This document shows, piece by piece, positions 9,082-17,851 of a stretch of DNA of 64,000 nucleotides. Below the pieces are notes generated by a model that was given only the letters and a program-made list of their open reading frames with translations, was not told where the DNA came from and ran no database searches. Positions within the stretch are counted from its first letter, which is position 1, and the number at the start of each line of letters is the position of its first letter. Both the position numbers and the translations under genes were made by a program. This DNA comes from JAUILA01 sp964563925. GTDB lineage: Bacteria; Bacteroidota; Bacteroidia; Cytophagales; Cyclobacteriaceae. The DNA lies in NCBI GenBank assembly GCA_964563925.1, contig CAZLZD010000009.1, forward strand, positions 36,220 through 100,219. The letters are read 5' to 3'.

Positions 9082-10077
9082 TTAGTCTTTATTCTTGGAC
9101 CCTTTTCCTGAGGAAGAACCCGGCTTGGAAATGGATTCCCTCATACCGGTATCCGCCTGAATATTATCCATCCGGTAATAATCCATAATTCCCAGATTAC
9201 CTGCACGAAATGCTTCGGCCATTGCCTTCGGTACCTCGGCCTCAGCCTCGATAACCTTGGCCCGGGCTTCCTGGGCTTTCGCCTTCATTTCCTGTTCTTC
9301 GGCCACCGCCATTGCACGGCGTTCCTCTGCCTTGGCTTCCGCCACTTTCAGGTCTGCCGATGCCTGATCGGTCTGCAGCTTGGCACCGATGTTGGCTCCC
9401 ACATCGACATCGGCAATGTCAATAGACAATATTTCAAAAGCAGTACCTGCGTCCAGTCCCCGCTGAAGAACGAGCTTGGAAATCTTGTCCGGGTTTTCGA
9501 GAACATGCTTATGAGATGATGCCGAACCGATGGAGGTAACAATTCCTTCACCCACGCGGGCCAGGATCGTATCTTCACCTGCGCCTCCGACCAGTTGCTG
9601 GATATTCGCGCGTACCGTTACCCGGGCAATGGCAATCAGCTGAATTCCGTCTGCCGCAACCGCCGCCACCTTGGGTGTGGTGATCACCTTGGGGTTAACC
9701 GAAATCTGTACCGCTTCAAATACATCCCTTCCGGCCAGGTCAATAGCCGTGGCCTGCTTGAAGGTCAGGTTAATATTCGCCTTGTCGGCTGAAATAAGTG
9801 CCTTGATGACAGAAGGTACATGTCCGCCGGCCAGATAATGCGTCTCAAGTTCCTTGGTCGTAACGGTAAGCCCTGCTTTGGTGGCAGTGATCAGTGAGTT
9901 GACAATAATACTCGGCGGCACTTTCCTGATCCGCATGAACATAAGTTCAAACAAACCCACCTTTACATTGGAGAAGCGGGCAGTGATCCAGAGCCCGACC
10001 GGGATGAAATAGAGGAAAATGAAGATTGCAACAATCCCCAGTAAAATGATAACGATTAATCCTAAACCTCCTGTCAT
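9082..10077 (-). CDS. floA: Flotillin-like protein FloA
   Basis: A 331-residue protein with one N-terminal membrane hairpin (LIVIILLGIVAIFIFLYFIPVGLWI), a prohibitin/SPFH-type domain, and a C-terminal Ala/Glu-rich coiled-coil segment (KVAEAKAEERRAMAVAEEQE). Length and sequence match the FloA/YqfA (UPF0365) family. Members assemble in membrane microdomains and help organise membrane protein complexes. It begins 2 bp after the nfeD-type gene, the classic NfeD-flotillin pairing. The start ATG at 10077 gives a sensible membrane segment at once. Its 3' end faces the L,D-transpeptidase gene with a 21-bp gap. Confidence 0.95.
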   Translation of the reverse strand: MTGGLGLIVIILLGIVAIFIFLYFIPVGLWITARFSNVKVGLFELMFMRIRKVPPSIIVNSLITATKAGLTVTTKELETHYLAGGHVPSVIKALISADKANINLTFKQATAIDLAGRDVFEAVQISVNPKVITTPKVAAVAADGIQLIAIARVTVRANIQQLVGGAGEDTILARVGEGIVTSIGSASSHKHVLENPDKISKLVLQRGLDAGTAFEILSIDIADVDVGANIGAKLQTDQASADLKVAEAKAEERRAMAVAEEQEMKAKAQEARAKVIEAEAEVPKAMAEAFRAGNLGIMDYYRMDNIQADTGMRESISKPGSSSGKGSKNKD

Positions 10078-10079
10078 AA

Positions 10080-10550
10080 TTAAGTTATTGGTTGTACATA
10101 AATAGTGTTTCCATTGATCTTGATGATTTCCACCGACGTTCCGCTGTCGACGTAATCACCAAATGAACGTACTTCGAATTCCTTCCCGGCAAATTCTGCC
10201 TTGCCGAACGGACGCAGGCTTGATAATGCCACTCCGCGCTGTGCAACCTGCAGGGTACTGGTAAGACCTTCATTGAATTTCCCCTTCATGGTATCCTTCA
10301 GCGAGAAGCGGTCCCAGGTTTTTTGCTTGAAGGCAATGTATATGCTTACCACAAACACAATACCCGAACCGGCTGCCAGCCAGGTACCTACCGTGGCACC
10401 GAAGTAAACAAAGCTCAGATATACGCCGAAGAGTGTGGCAAGAATGCCCAGGATACCGACAATGGTGGTTCCCGGCACAAACAGGATCTCAACGATTATG
10501 AAGATAATTCCCAGCGCAATCAGGACCAGTACGGTCACCCAGTCAGCCAT
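10080..10550 (-). CDS. NfeD-family membrane protein
   Basis: A 156-residue protein with three closely spaced TM helices (WVTVLVLIALGIIFIIVEIL; GILGILATLFGVYLSFVYF; WLAAGSGIVFVVSIYIAF) and a C-terminal OB-fold-like domain ending GNTIYVQPIT. This is the short NfeD type without a protease domain. NfeD proteins partner with flotillin-like proteins, and the FloA gene follows directly with a 2-bp gap. Inference: the pair works together in membrane quality control or microdomain formation. The assignment is firm; the exact role in Bacteroidota is not settled. Confidence 0.92.
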   Translation of the reverse strand: MADWVTVLVLIALGIIFIIVEILFVPGTTIVGILGILATLFGVYLSFVYFGATVGTWLAAGSGIVFVVSIYIAFKQKTWDRFSLKDTMKGKFNEGLTSTLQVAQRGVALSSLRPFGKAEFAGKEFEVRSFGDYVDSGTSVEIIKINGNTIYVQPIT

Positions 10551-10612
10551 ATTTTCAGTAATAGTGCGTTCATCCTAAAGCTACTAAATTAATCACTTCG
10601 GGAGGGCGGGAA

Positions 10613-12145
10613 TTATTTTTTTTTCATCGCCAGGTAATAGCGGTTAAACGGGTCAAAGGTGATCTGGTCATAGATAGGCGGAATCAGGTCGTCGCCCGCA
10701 CGGCTGATCACGCCGTATTTACCCAGAATGCGTACAATAACCTGGCCTTCCGGTAAATCGCGGATCTCTTCAAACCGCGGAAAAACGATAACCCGTCCTT
10801 CGGCACTTACCAGGCCTTTCTTTCCTTCCCTGGTAATGATGAAACGGCCATTGGGCTGCCGCTCAATCGCATCATAGGAAAGGGAAACAATCTCTTTGCC
10901 CTCCCGGTTGATCGCTCCGTATTTGTCCCCCCTGCGCACAATGGAAATACCATTCTCAAAGTTACCGGCTTCATCATACATCGGTTGAATAACGATATCT
11001 TCAAGCTTATTTATAAAGCCCCAGCGGTTCATCAGCTTAAAGGCGGCCAGCCCTTCGTGATAATCCTGGACATCGTCATACCTGTTGGCAATACGCAACC
11101 GGTCCTGCTCGTCAATAAAACCGTAGCGGCCATGGATCTTCACCGCAATAAACCCTTCTGAGGGCAACCTGATTTCCTGGTACTGGCTTAGGTTTTCCTG
11201 GCTGTTGATGATGCGGCCGCTGTAATTGATTTTCCAGTAGGTACCGTCACTCAACTGTTCCACAAAGTATCCCTTTTTCATGGAAATGGGATTATTCGTG
11301 AAATATATGGTTCCTGTCTGGTAATTCCGTATGGTCACCAGCTCGTCATTCTCCGAGATATATAAACGGTCATTTAAAGGAGTCAGCAGTTCCTTACCAG
11401 GCTTGACCACCCATTGGTCTTTGTCATCAATGATACCATGAAGGCCTTTAAAGGTGACACCCACCCGGTTCCCCACAAACGTACCCAGGGAGTCATATAC
11501 GCATTCGACCGGTTGCCGACCCTGCGCGTCAATAAACCCCCAGAATCCGTTGCGCCTGACCGGTATCAGTCCGTTCGTCTGTTGTCTCCCTATTTGTTCC
11601 CACAAATACGGGCTCAGCTCACGCCCCTGCTGATCAAATAGTTTCCAGCGAAAGCCGTACTGTACGCTTTTACCGGCCAGCAAAATGCCGTCAAGCTGGC
11701 GGATCACATCATACCTGGCTTCAAGGATTTTTGTCCCTCCTGATCCCATCACACCTGATTTGCCGTTTTCACGGAAGAGTACCAGGTCCTCCCCGATGCG
11801 ATCGAGCTGCTCATAATGAACCGGAGTCAGTGCATTGAGCTGGTTGTCAACAATCCATTCGTGCCCGTCTGACCTCACAAACCACTGCTCAGCTTTCCAT
11901 GGAGCCAGGCTGTCCGATTCGAATACATGAATTTTCTGGTTATGTTCATCCAGTATGATCCACTGCGCCGCAGCTGGTGGCGGAATAAGTAATGGGAAAC
12001 CAGGAATTACTCCCCTGGGCAGGGATGGCGGGAATTCAGTTTCTGTGCCGGCCGCAAGGGTGCCGATCGGTAAACTGAAGACGCCGAGCATCAAAAAAAG
12101 GAGTGATGCCTTGAAAAAATGCGCTTTCCAGGTAATCATGATCAT
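10613..12145 (-). CDS. WG-repeat-containing exported protein
   Basis: About 510 residues with repeated WG-type units. Examples are WGFIDAQGRQPVECVYDSLG, YGFIDEQDRLRIANRYDDV, WGFINKLEDIVIQPMYDEA, YGAINREGKEIVSLSYDAI and KGLVSAEGRVIVFPRFEEI. Each pairs a W/Y-G-F/V/A-I start with a P-x-Y-D end. A signal-peptide-like segment (FFKASLLFLMLGVFSLPIGTLAAG) follows the ATGs at 12145 and 12139, so one of these is the likely start. A longer in-frame start at 12199 would add a poor N terminus. WG repeats form beta-rich binding scaffolds of unknown ligand. It is a single gene, divergent from the MBL-rhodanese gene. No specific function can be given. Confidence 0.85.
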   Translation of the reverse strand: MIMITWKAHFFKASLLFLMLGVFSLPIGTLAAGTETEFPPSLPRGVIPGFPLLIPPPAAAQWIILDEHNQKIHVFESDSLAPWKAEQWFVRSDGHEWIVDNQLNALTPVHYEQLDRIGEDLVLFRENGKSGVMGSGGTKILEARYDVIRQLDGILLAGKSVQYGFRWKLFDQQGRELSPYLWEQIGRQQTNGLIPVRRNGFWGFIDAQGRQPVECVYDSLGTFVGNRVGVTFKGLHGIIDDKDQWVVKPGKELLTPLNDRLYISENDELVTIRNYQTGTIYFTNNPISMKKGYFVEQLSDGTYWKINYSGRIINSQENLSQYQEIRLPSEGFIAVKIHGRYGFIDEQDRLRIANRYDDVQDYHEGLAAFKLMNRWGFINKLEDIVIQPMYDEAGNFENGISIVRRGDKYGAINREGKEIVSLSYDAIERQPNGRFIITREGKKGLVSAEGRVIVFPRFEEIRDLPEGQVIVRILGKYGVISRAGDDLIPPIYDQITFDPFNRYYLAMKKK

Positions 12146-12282
12146 ACTAAGGTAAATAAAAATAGCATTTATGAAAGGGCAGTGTAAGAGAATACCCATT
12201 TTTAAGCCTCAAATCAACAATTTTCCACCCAATTCTGATAAATCCTCCCGGATCACCTATTTTTGCCCCCAAATTTTCGGAT

Positions 12283-13656
12283 ATGTATATAGAACAACTG
12301 TACACCTCCTGCCTGGCCGAAGCGGCCTATTACATTGAATCGAACGGCGAGGCGGCTATTATTGATCCTCTTCGGGAAACCGGCCCCTACCTCAAACTGG
12401 CCAGTGAGCGGAATGCCCGTATCCGGTATATCTTTGAAACACATTTTCATGCCGATTTTGTTTCCGGACATATCGATCTGTCCCGGATCACCGGAGCCCC
12501 GATCATTTATGGTCCGGATGCAGATACGGCCTATGAGATAAAAAATGCGCATGACGGCGAAATTTTCCCTCTGGGAAATATTACCATCCAGGCACTGCAC
12601 ACGCCGGGTCATACACCTGAATCAACCTGTTACCTGCTGCGCAACGAAAAGGAAGAGCCCCATGCAATATTTACAGGGGATACGCTGTTTGTGGGTGATG
12701 TTGGGCGTCCCGACCTGCTTGACGGGATCATGAGCGGTGAGGAGCTGGCAGGGATGCTTTACCAATCACTGAACGAAAAGATCAAGCCCCTGCCCGACCA
12801 CGTCATTGTTTACCCGGCCCATGGACCGGGTTCAGCCTGCGGAAAAAACATTGGTAAGGAAACATACTCCACCATTGGCGCCCAGAAAAAAACGAATTAT
12901 GCCCTTCGGGCAGAAACACGTGAGTCCTTCATCGAACAGGTTACCCACGGGATGCTTCCCCCGCCGGCCTATTTCTTTGAAGATGCGCGTATCAATAAGG
13001 AAGGGTACCGGCCGCTGACCGACGTGGTCAAGCAAAGTTTGGTTGCCCTGGACCAGGAAGAAATCCAGGACATGCAGGATGAGGTGGTAATCCTTGATAC
13101 CAGGGATGCCGACGCTTTCGAGAAGGGCCATATACCCGGGTCGGTCAATATCGGGCTCGGTGGTCAGTACGCAGTCTGGATCGGAACACTGTTCCCCATC
13201 CATCAGCCTTTTGTGCTGGTGGCCGACCAGGGGCACGAAGAGGAAGCCGTCATCAGGCTTGCCCGTGTTGGATTTGAAAATGTACGCGGTTACCTGAAGC
13301 ATGGCATGGAAGGCTGGAGCGGTCGGGTGGAATCCGTGACCTCCATCGAACCGGAAGAACTCGCCGAAAGGATGGACGGGAAACTGACGGTGATCGATGT
13401 CCGGAAGCCCGGAGAATATGAAAGCGGCCACGCCGAAGGCGCCCTGCATTATCCGCTCAATTCACTGCATCAGCAGCTGCCGGACAGGAAAGATCAGCCT
13501 CTGTATGTGTATTGTGCCGGTGGATACCGGTCCATGATTGCATGCTCGCTTCTTAAAAGCCGCGGTTACACCAATACAATTAATGTACGGCAAGGCTTTA
13601 AGGCATTCCCGGATGCCGGCGTACCGGTGCGTGTGCCGGCCGCTCAGCGCACATAA
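12283..13656 (+). CDS. Persulfide dioxygenase-like metallo-beta-lactamase fold protein with two rhodanese domains
   Basis: A 457-residue protein. Residues 1-230 are an ETHE1/Blh-type metallo-beta-lactamase domain with the iron ligands THFHADFVSGH, HTPGHTPES, FTGDTLFVGDVGRPDL and YPAHGPGSACG. Such enzymes oxidise glutathione-type or related persulfides to sulfite. Two rhodanese domains follow (about 260-360 and 365-455). The second has the active loop CAGGYRS. In the first the catalytic Cys is replaced (VADQGHEE), as is common in this fusion. Role: sulfide or persulfide detoxification in the cytoplasm. A TATTTTTG box sits at 12258-12265, 17 bp before the ATG. Its 3' end overlaps the convergent SDR gene by 13 bp. 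Confidence 0.92.
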   Translation: MYIEQLYTSCLAEAAYYIESNGEAAIIDPLRETGPYLKLASERNARIRYIFETHFHADFVSGHIDLSRITGAPIIYGPDADTAYEIKNAHDGEIFPLGNITIQALHTPGHTPESTCYLLRNEKEEPHAIFTGDTLFVGDVGRPDLLDGIMSGEELAGMLYQSLNEKIKPLPDHVIVYPAHGPGSACGKNIGKETYSTIGAQKKTNYALRAETRESFIEQVTHGMLPPPAYFFEDARINKEGYRPLTDVVKQSLVALDQEEIQDMQDEVVILDTRDADAFEKGHIPGSVNIGLGGQYAVWIGTLFPIHQPFVLVADQGHEEEAVIRLARVGFENVRGYLKHGMEGWSGRVESVTSIEPEELAERMDGKLTVIDVRKPGEYESGHAEGALHYPLNSLHQQLPDRKDQPLYVYCAGGYRSMIACSLLKSRGYTNTINVRQGFKAFPDAGVPVRVPAAQRT

Positions 13657-14402
13657 CTGGCTGCGTTAATATCGATGGTTGTGCCCGTGGCATGCTTTGC
13701 CATACCGCTCGACAGAAAGGCAATCAGTGGGGCTATGTCTTCCGGGGTTGTCAGTTCGCTCAACGCGATATCGCCAAGCGCATAATCCTCCCCGTAGGTA
13801 TCAATAAAATCCTGGGCCATGTCGGTCCGTGTAAACCCGGGCGCCACGCCATACACAAGTACTCCCTCCTTTCCATAGGCACGGGCGAGCGATTTTGTCA
13901 GAGATTCCATTCCTCCCTTGGAGGCCGCATATGCCAGGTATTCCCGCGTATCTCCACGGTGCGCTGCCCTGGAACTGATATTTATGATAATCCCCGATTG
14001 CCGTGCGGTGAAGTGCGGGAGGGCCAGCTTGCACAGGTAGGCCGGGGCGGTCAGGTTTACCCGGAAGGTTTGTTCCCATTCCAGGAGCCAGTCTGCATCC
14101 TCCCGGTCCGGAGGAGAATGAAACGCGATGCCTGCATTGTTGATCAGCACATCAATACGTCCGAAATGATCCAGGACCTCCTCAAACAATCTCCTGATCT
14201 GCTCCTGGTCTTCCAGGTCTGCTTGAAAAGCCATTGCTCCCGGTGCCTGATCCGTAATATCCTTTGCCGCAGCTTCCGAATGCTGGTAATGCACAGCAAC
14301 CTGTCCGCCGGCGCTGATCAGCACCCTGGATATGGCGGCACCGATGCCCCGGGCACCTCCTGTTACCAGCAAAACTTTCCCCGATAAGTCAATCGTAATC
14401 AT
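13644..14402 (-). CDS. Short-chain dehydrogenase/reductase (3-oxoacyl-ACP reductase-like)
   Basis: A 252-residue classical SDR with the cofactor motif TGGARGIGAAIS, the NNAG motif (INNAGIAF), the catalytic Ser in IIINISSRAA and YAASKGG carrying the Tyr and Lys. These define an NAD(P)-dependent oxidoreductase of the FabG-like group. The substrate cannot be read from sequence. I prefer the ATG at 14402, which puts the Rossmann strand within ten residues. An upstream ATG at 14444 (or GTG at 14447) would add about 14 residues that do not resemble the fold. It stands alone and converges with the MBL-rhodanese gene, overlapping it by 13 bp. Confidence 0.9.
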   Translation of the reverse strand: MITIDLSGKVLLVTGGARGIGAAISRVLISAGGQVAVHYQHSEAAAKDITDQAPGAMAFQADLEDQEQIRRLFEEVLDHFGRIDVLINNAGIAFHSPPDREDADWLLEWEQTFRVNLTAPAYLCKLALPHFTARQSGIIINISSRAAHRGDTREYLAYAASKGGMESLTKSLARAYGKEGVLVYGVAPGFTRTDMAQDFIDTYGEDYALGDIALSELTTPEDIAPLIAFLSSGMAKHATGTTIDINAASYVR

Positions 14403-14522
14403 GCCTGAACTTACATTTTTTTGTCCGGATAAATATCCGCTCATCACTTTTCTTCGCCTCTCTGTATCTTTTTAGACAGTTTACCGTAAAACTCAACAAG
14501 GTCAAAAACAACAATAACAACA

Positions 14523-14729
14523 ATGAAATTTCTAACCAACCTCCTGCTTTGGGGCATACTGCTGGTCCTGTGCTGGCCGCTCGCCCTGCTTCTGATTCTG
14601 TTTTATCCCTTAATATGGCTTATTGCCCTGCCCTTCAGGCTGCTGGGTATTGCCGTATCCGGGATATTCAATCTCATTGAAGCCATTATCATGCTGCCGT
14701 TCCGGGTTATTTCCCCGTCCGGCAAATAA
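14523..14729 (+). CDS. Small two-helix membrane protein of unknown function
   Basis: A 68-residue, very hydrophobic protein with two or three helices (LLLWGILLVLCWPLALLLIL; LIWLIALPFRLLGIAVSGIF) and a short basic end (PFRVISPSGK). The start is preceded by an A-rich stretch (AACAACAATAACAACA) typical of Bacteroidota translation starts, which supports it being real. A hairpin with a short downstream T stretch follows at 14741-14780. I do not recognise a family beyond small conserved membrane proteins of this phylum. Confidence 0.6.
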   Translation: MKFLTNLLLWGILLVLCWPLALLLILFYPLIWLIALPFRLLGIAVSGIFNLIEAIIMLPFRVISPSGK

Positions 14730-14740
14730 TGAATAGTATA

Positions 14741-14780
14741 ACCGGTCGGTCTGAGAGGCTGACCGGTACTGCTGATTTTT
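14741..14780 (+). terminator. Probable intrinsic terminator after the small membrane protein gene
   Basis: A 7-bp perfect stem (ACCGGTC at 14741-14747 with GACCGGT at 14761-14767) closes a 13-nt loop and is followed a few bases later by GATTTTTG. The T run is short and offset, so termination may be weak. Confidence 0.4.
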
Positions 14781-14822
14781 GCTTTCCTGCCGGGAATACA
14801 CCATATTCAGGTAGTAAAGTCA

Positions 14823-15650
14823 ATGTGGAGCGATAATACGTATGAAGCCAGGGATGGTGCCACACTGCACGTGAAGTCCCTGATACCTGATTCCCCGGAA
14901 GGCATCCTGCTGTTTGTCCATGGTTTAGGCGAACATTGCGGTCGTTATGACGAACTCTTCAGCTATTTTTCAGGCCATGGTCTCGGGTGCCTGGGCTTTG
15001 ACCTTCGGGGTCATGGCAGGTCATCCGGTAAGCGAGGTCATGCTCCTTCCTATGTCCATCTGCTCGATGACATCGGGGAAATGGTACGACTTGTCAGGCA
15101 ATCATACTCCCACCTTCCCCTTTTTCTTTACGGTCATTCCATGGGGGGTAACCTGGTGCTGAACTATCTCGCCCGGTATGAGACCGGGGATATTCGCGGG
15201 GCGGTGGTCACTTCACCATGGCTGAAGCTTAAAGTCAAACCCTCGGTGGTGAAATCTGCCCTGGCAGCCCTCATGCACCGCATTTATCCGGCGTTTAGTG
15301 AAAGCAACGCGCTTGACCCGTCACACCTCAGCCGGGACCCGGAAGTCGGACGGGCCTATCAATCCGATCCGCTTGTGCATGACCGGATCAGTGCCGGACT
15401 GTTTACGTCCATGGTACGTTCCGGCAGATATATTCTCAGCCACCCTTCTGACGTCCGGGTACCGGTACTGCTGATGCACGGACTGGCCGATCCAATAACC
15501 TCACCGGATGCCTCCCGCAATCTTGCCTCGTCCAACCCGGAATACATTGAATTCCGGGAATTCCCGGATATGCGCCATGAACTTCACCATGAAATTGGGC
15601 GGGAAGAAATTCACAAAACGGAGCTTGAATGGCTGCGACGACACGTATAG
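14823..15650 (+). CDS. Alpha/beta hydrolase, monoacylglycerol lipase-like
   Basis: A 275-residue single-domain hydrolase. FVHGLGEHCGRY contains the oxyanion region, the nucleophile elbow is GHSMGGN (Ser near residue 107), the acid is in LLMHGLADPIT, and the His in MRHELHHE. LRGHGRSSGKRGH is a signature of the serine aminopeptidase S33/monoglyceride lipase group (hydrolase_4). Likely hydrolyses a lipid monoester in the cytoplasm, as no signal peptide is seen. It precedes the GH97 gene by 51 bp, but a link is not evident. Confidence 0.88.
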   Translation: MWSDNTYEARDGATLHVKSLIPDSPEGILLFVHGLGEHCGRYDELFSYFSGHGLGCLGFDLRGHGRSSGKRGHAPSYVHLLDDIGEMVRLVRQSYSHLPLFLYGHSMGGNLVLNYLARYETGDIRGAVVTSPWLKLKVKPSVVKSALAALMHRIYPAFSESNALDPSHLSRDPEVGRAYQSDPLVHDRISAGLFTSMVRSGRYILSHPSDVRVPVLLMHGLADPITSPDASRNLASSNPEYIEFREFPDMRHELHHEIGREEIHKTELEWLRRHV

Positions 15651-15701
15651 GAATACATCTTCCAATTTGTTAATTTACTGTTAGAACAAAAATGCGAAGA
15701 T

Positions 15702-17786
15702 ATGAAGCGGCCATTTCACTCTATTCTCCCACTGCTCTCCCTGATCCTGGCCTTCCAATGTGCTCCACCTGCAGAAACTACTGAAAACAGGCAATTCATT
15801 TCCTCTCCCGGTGAAGTCAACACAGTTTCGTTCTTCATTGAGAACGGGCGGGCTGGGTATACCGTTACCCACCGGAATTCACTGGTCCTGGATTCTTCCT
15901 ATTTCGCATTCGATTTCAAGAATCAACCCCGCATCGGGGAAAACCTGGAGATTCTTGAAACCCGCTCCGAGTCTATGGATGAAACCTGGGAAATGCCCTG
16001 GGGAGAACAACGGCTTGTTCAGAACCATTTCAATGAAATGACTATACATTTGCAGGAAACCACCGCTCCTGCCCGGCGGGTTGACGTTATTTTCCGTGTG
16101 TACGACGACGGGATAGGGTTTCGGTTTCATTTCCCTGCACAGGAGAATATGCAGGAGGTACTGATCACCGGCGAGCATACGGAATTTGCGCTGACGGCCG
16201 ACCATGATGTGTGGTGGATTCCCGGAGACTGGGATATTTATGAGCACCTGTACAGTGAAACCAAATTCAGCGGGATTGATGCCCTCAGCAAAAGGGACCA
16301 TCCCAACCTGGCAGCCACCTATATTCCGGAAAATGCAGTGAATACCCCCGTAACCATGAAAACTCCCGAAGGATTGTACCTGAGTTTTCATGAAGCCAAT
16401 CTCACTGACTATGCGGGGATGACCCTTCTGATCGACGCGGAAAACCTGACGATGGTGAGCGACCTTGTCGGCTCGGAACGGCTGGGCGGCAAGGTGCAAC
16501 GTACGGCTCCGTTCTCCACACCCTGGCGCACCATCCAGATTGCAGACCGGGCCGGGGATCTGATCGAATCCAACCTGATCGTCAACCTTAATGAACCAAA
16601 TAAGCTGGGCAATATTTCCTGGTTTACCCCCATGAAATATGTCGGCATCTGGTGGGACATGCATATGGAAACCAAAACCTGGGATTACGCCAGTGGCAAT
16701 CACGGGGCAACGACCGAATACACGAAAGAACATATCGATTTTGCGGCAGAAAATGGTATCGGCGGCGTTCTGGTTGAAGGGTGGAATACCGGCTGGGAAC
16801 GCTGGATCGGTTTTCCTGATCGTGAGGGAGTCTTTGATTTTGTCACTCCCTATCCTGATTATGACCTTAAAGAGGTCGTCCGTTACGCAAAAGAGAAAGG
16901 CGTCGAAATAATTATGCATCATGAGACATCCGCTGCACCCCGGACCTACGAGCAGCAACTGGACACCGCCTTCCGTCTCATGGAAAGCCTTGGTATCCAT
17001 TCCGTCAAAACCGGGTATGTGGGGAAGCTCATACCGGAGGGTGAATATCATCACGGACAGTGGATGGTCAATCACTACCGCAAAGTACTTGTGGAAGCGG
17101 CCGCCCATCAGATTGCCATAAATGCGCACGAACCAATCAAGGCTACCGGCATTCGTCGTACCTGGCCCAATGCCATAAGCCGCGAAGGCCTGCGGGGACA
17201 GGAATTTAATGCCTGGTCTGTGGAGAGGGGTAATCCGCCGGAGCACCTTCCTGTGGTGGCTTTTACCCGGATGCTCGGTGGACCAATAGATTACACTCCG
17301 GGTATTTTTGATATCAAACTGGAGCCCCATAAACCGGGATACCAGGTTAACACAACCTTGTCCCACCAATTGGCACTCTACGTGGTGATTAACAGTCCCA
17401 TTCAGATGGCCGCCGATCTTCTGGTTAATTACCGGGGTCATGAGGCCTTCCAGTTTATCAGGGATGTGGGGGTCAACTGGGAACAGACACAGGTATTGGA
17501 TGGTGAAATTGGCGATTATGTTGTGATTGCCCGAAAAGAACGTCAGACGGATAACTGGTTTGCGGGCGGGATCACCGATGAAAACGGCCGTTCGTATACC
17601 CTGACGCTTGACTTCCTTGAGGCCGGCAACTTTATTGCCCGGATTTACCGGGATGCACCTGATTCCCACTGGGATGAAAACCCTACCGCGTATGTGATCG
17701 AAGAAAAAGTCGTCACGCGTAACGACGAGATTACCCTGGACATGGCACCCGGAGGAGGATTTGCCATTAGTCTGATCAAAGAATAG
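15702..17786 (+). CDS. Glycoside hydrolase family 97 (alpha-glucosidase/alpha-galactosidase type)
   Basis: A 694-residue exported protein (hydrophobic N terminus MKRPFHSILPLLSLILAFQC; the Cys may be lipidated, although a Gln at -1 is unusual). It has the three GH97 parts: N-terminal beta-sandwich (about 35-290), TIM barrel (about 300-570, starting WFTPMKYVGIWWDMH) and C-terminal beta domain. HHETS near residue 408 and REGLRGQEFNAW near residue 500 carry acidic residues and match the SusB-like inverting subgroup better than the Asp-nucleophile retaining one. The family acts on alpha-glucosides or alpha-galactosides in the periplasm. It stands alone, with no susCD pair beside it. A long antisense open frame over it is a shadow. 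Confidence 0.92.
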   Translation: MKRPFHSILPLLSLILAFQCAPPAETTENRQFISSPGEVNTVSFFIENGRAGYTVTHRNSLVLDSSYFAFDFKNQPRIGENLEILETRSESMDETWEMPWGEQRLVQNHFNEMTIHLQETTAPARRVDVIFRVYDDGIGFRFHFPAQENMQEVLITGEHTEFALTADHDVWWIPGDWDIYEHLYSETKFSGIDALSKRDHPNLAATYIPENAVNTPVTMKTPEGLYLSFHEANLTDYAGMTLLIDAENLTMVSDLVGSERLGGKVQRTAPFSTPWRTIQIADRAGDLIESNLIVNLNEPNKLGNISWFTPMKYVGIWWDMHMETKTWDYASGNHGATTEYTKEHIDFAAENGIGGVLVEGWNTGWERWIGFPDREGVFDFVTPYPDYDLKEVVRYAKEKGVEIIMHHETSAAPRTYEQQLDTAFRLMESLGIHSVKTGYVGKLIPEGEYHHGQWMVNHYRKVLVEAAAHQIAINAHEPIKATGIRRTWPNAISREGLRGQEFNAWSVERGNPPEHLPVVAFTRMLGGPIDYTPGIFDIKLEPHKPGYQVNTTLSHQLALYVVINSPIQMAADLLVNYRGHEAFQFIRDVGVNWEQTQVLDGEIGDYVVIARKERQTDNWFAGGITDENGRSYTLTLDFLEAGNFIARIYRDAPDSHWDENPTAYVIEEKVVTRNDEITLDMAPGGGFAISLIKE

Positions 17787-17851
17787 AATCAACTTCGGAT
17801 GTGGATTACTAATTCATTATACTTAGTTTTGCGTCCAAAATCTGAGATATC

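Noticed and set aside
13692..14387. 231-codon plus-strand frame opposite the SDR gene
   Set aside because: Antisense shadow of the SDR; translation shows no motif or membrane segment.
15879..17792. 637-codon open frame on the minus strand opposite the GH97 gene
   Set aside because: It is antisense to a clear GH97 enzyme with no family motif of its own; codon bias of the sense gene explains it.
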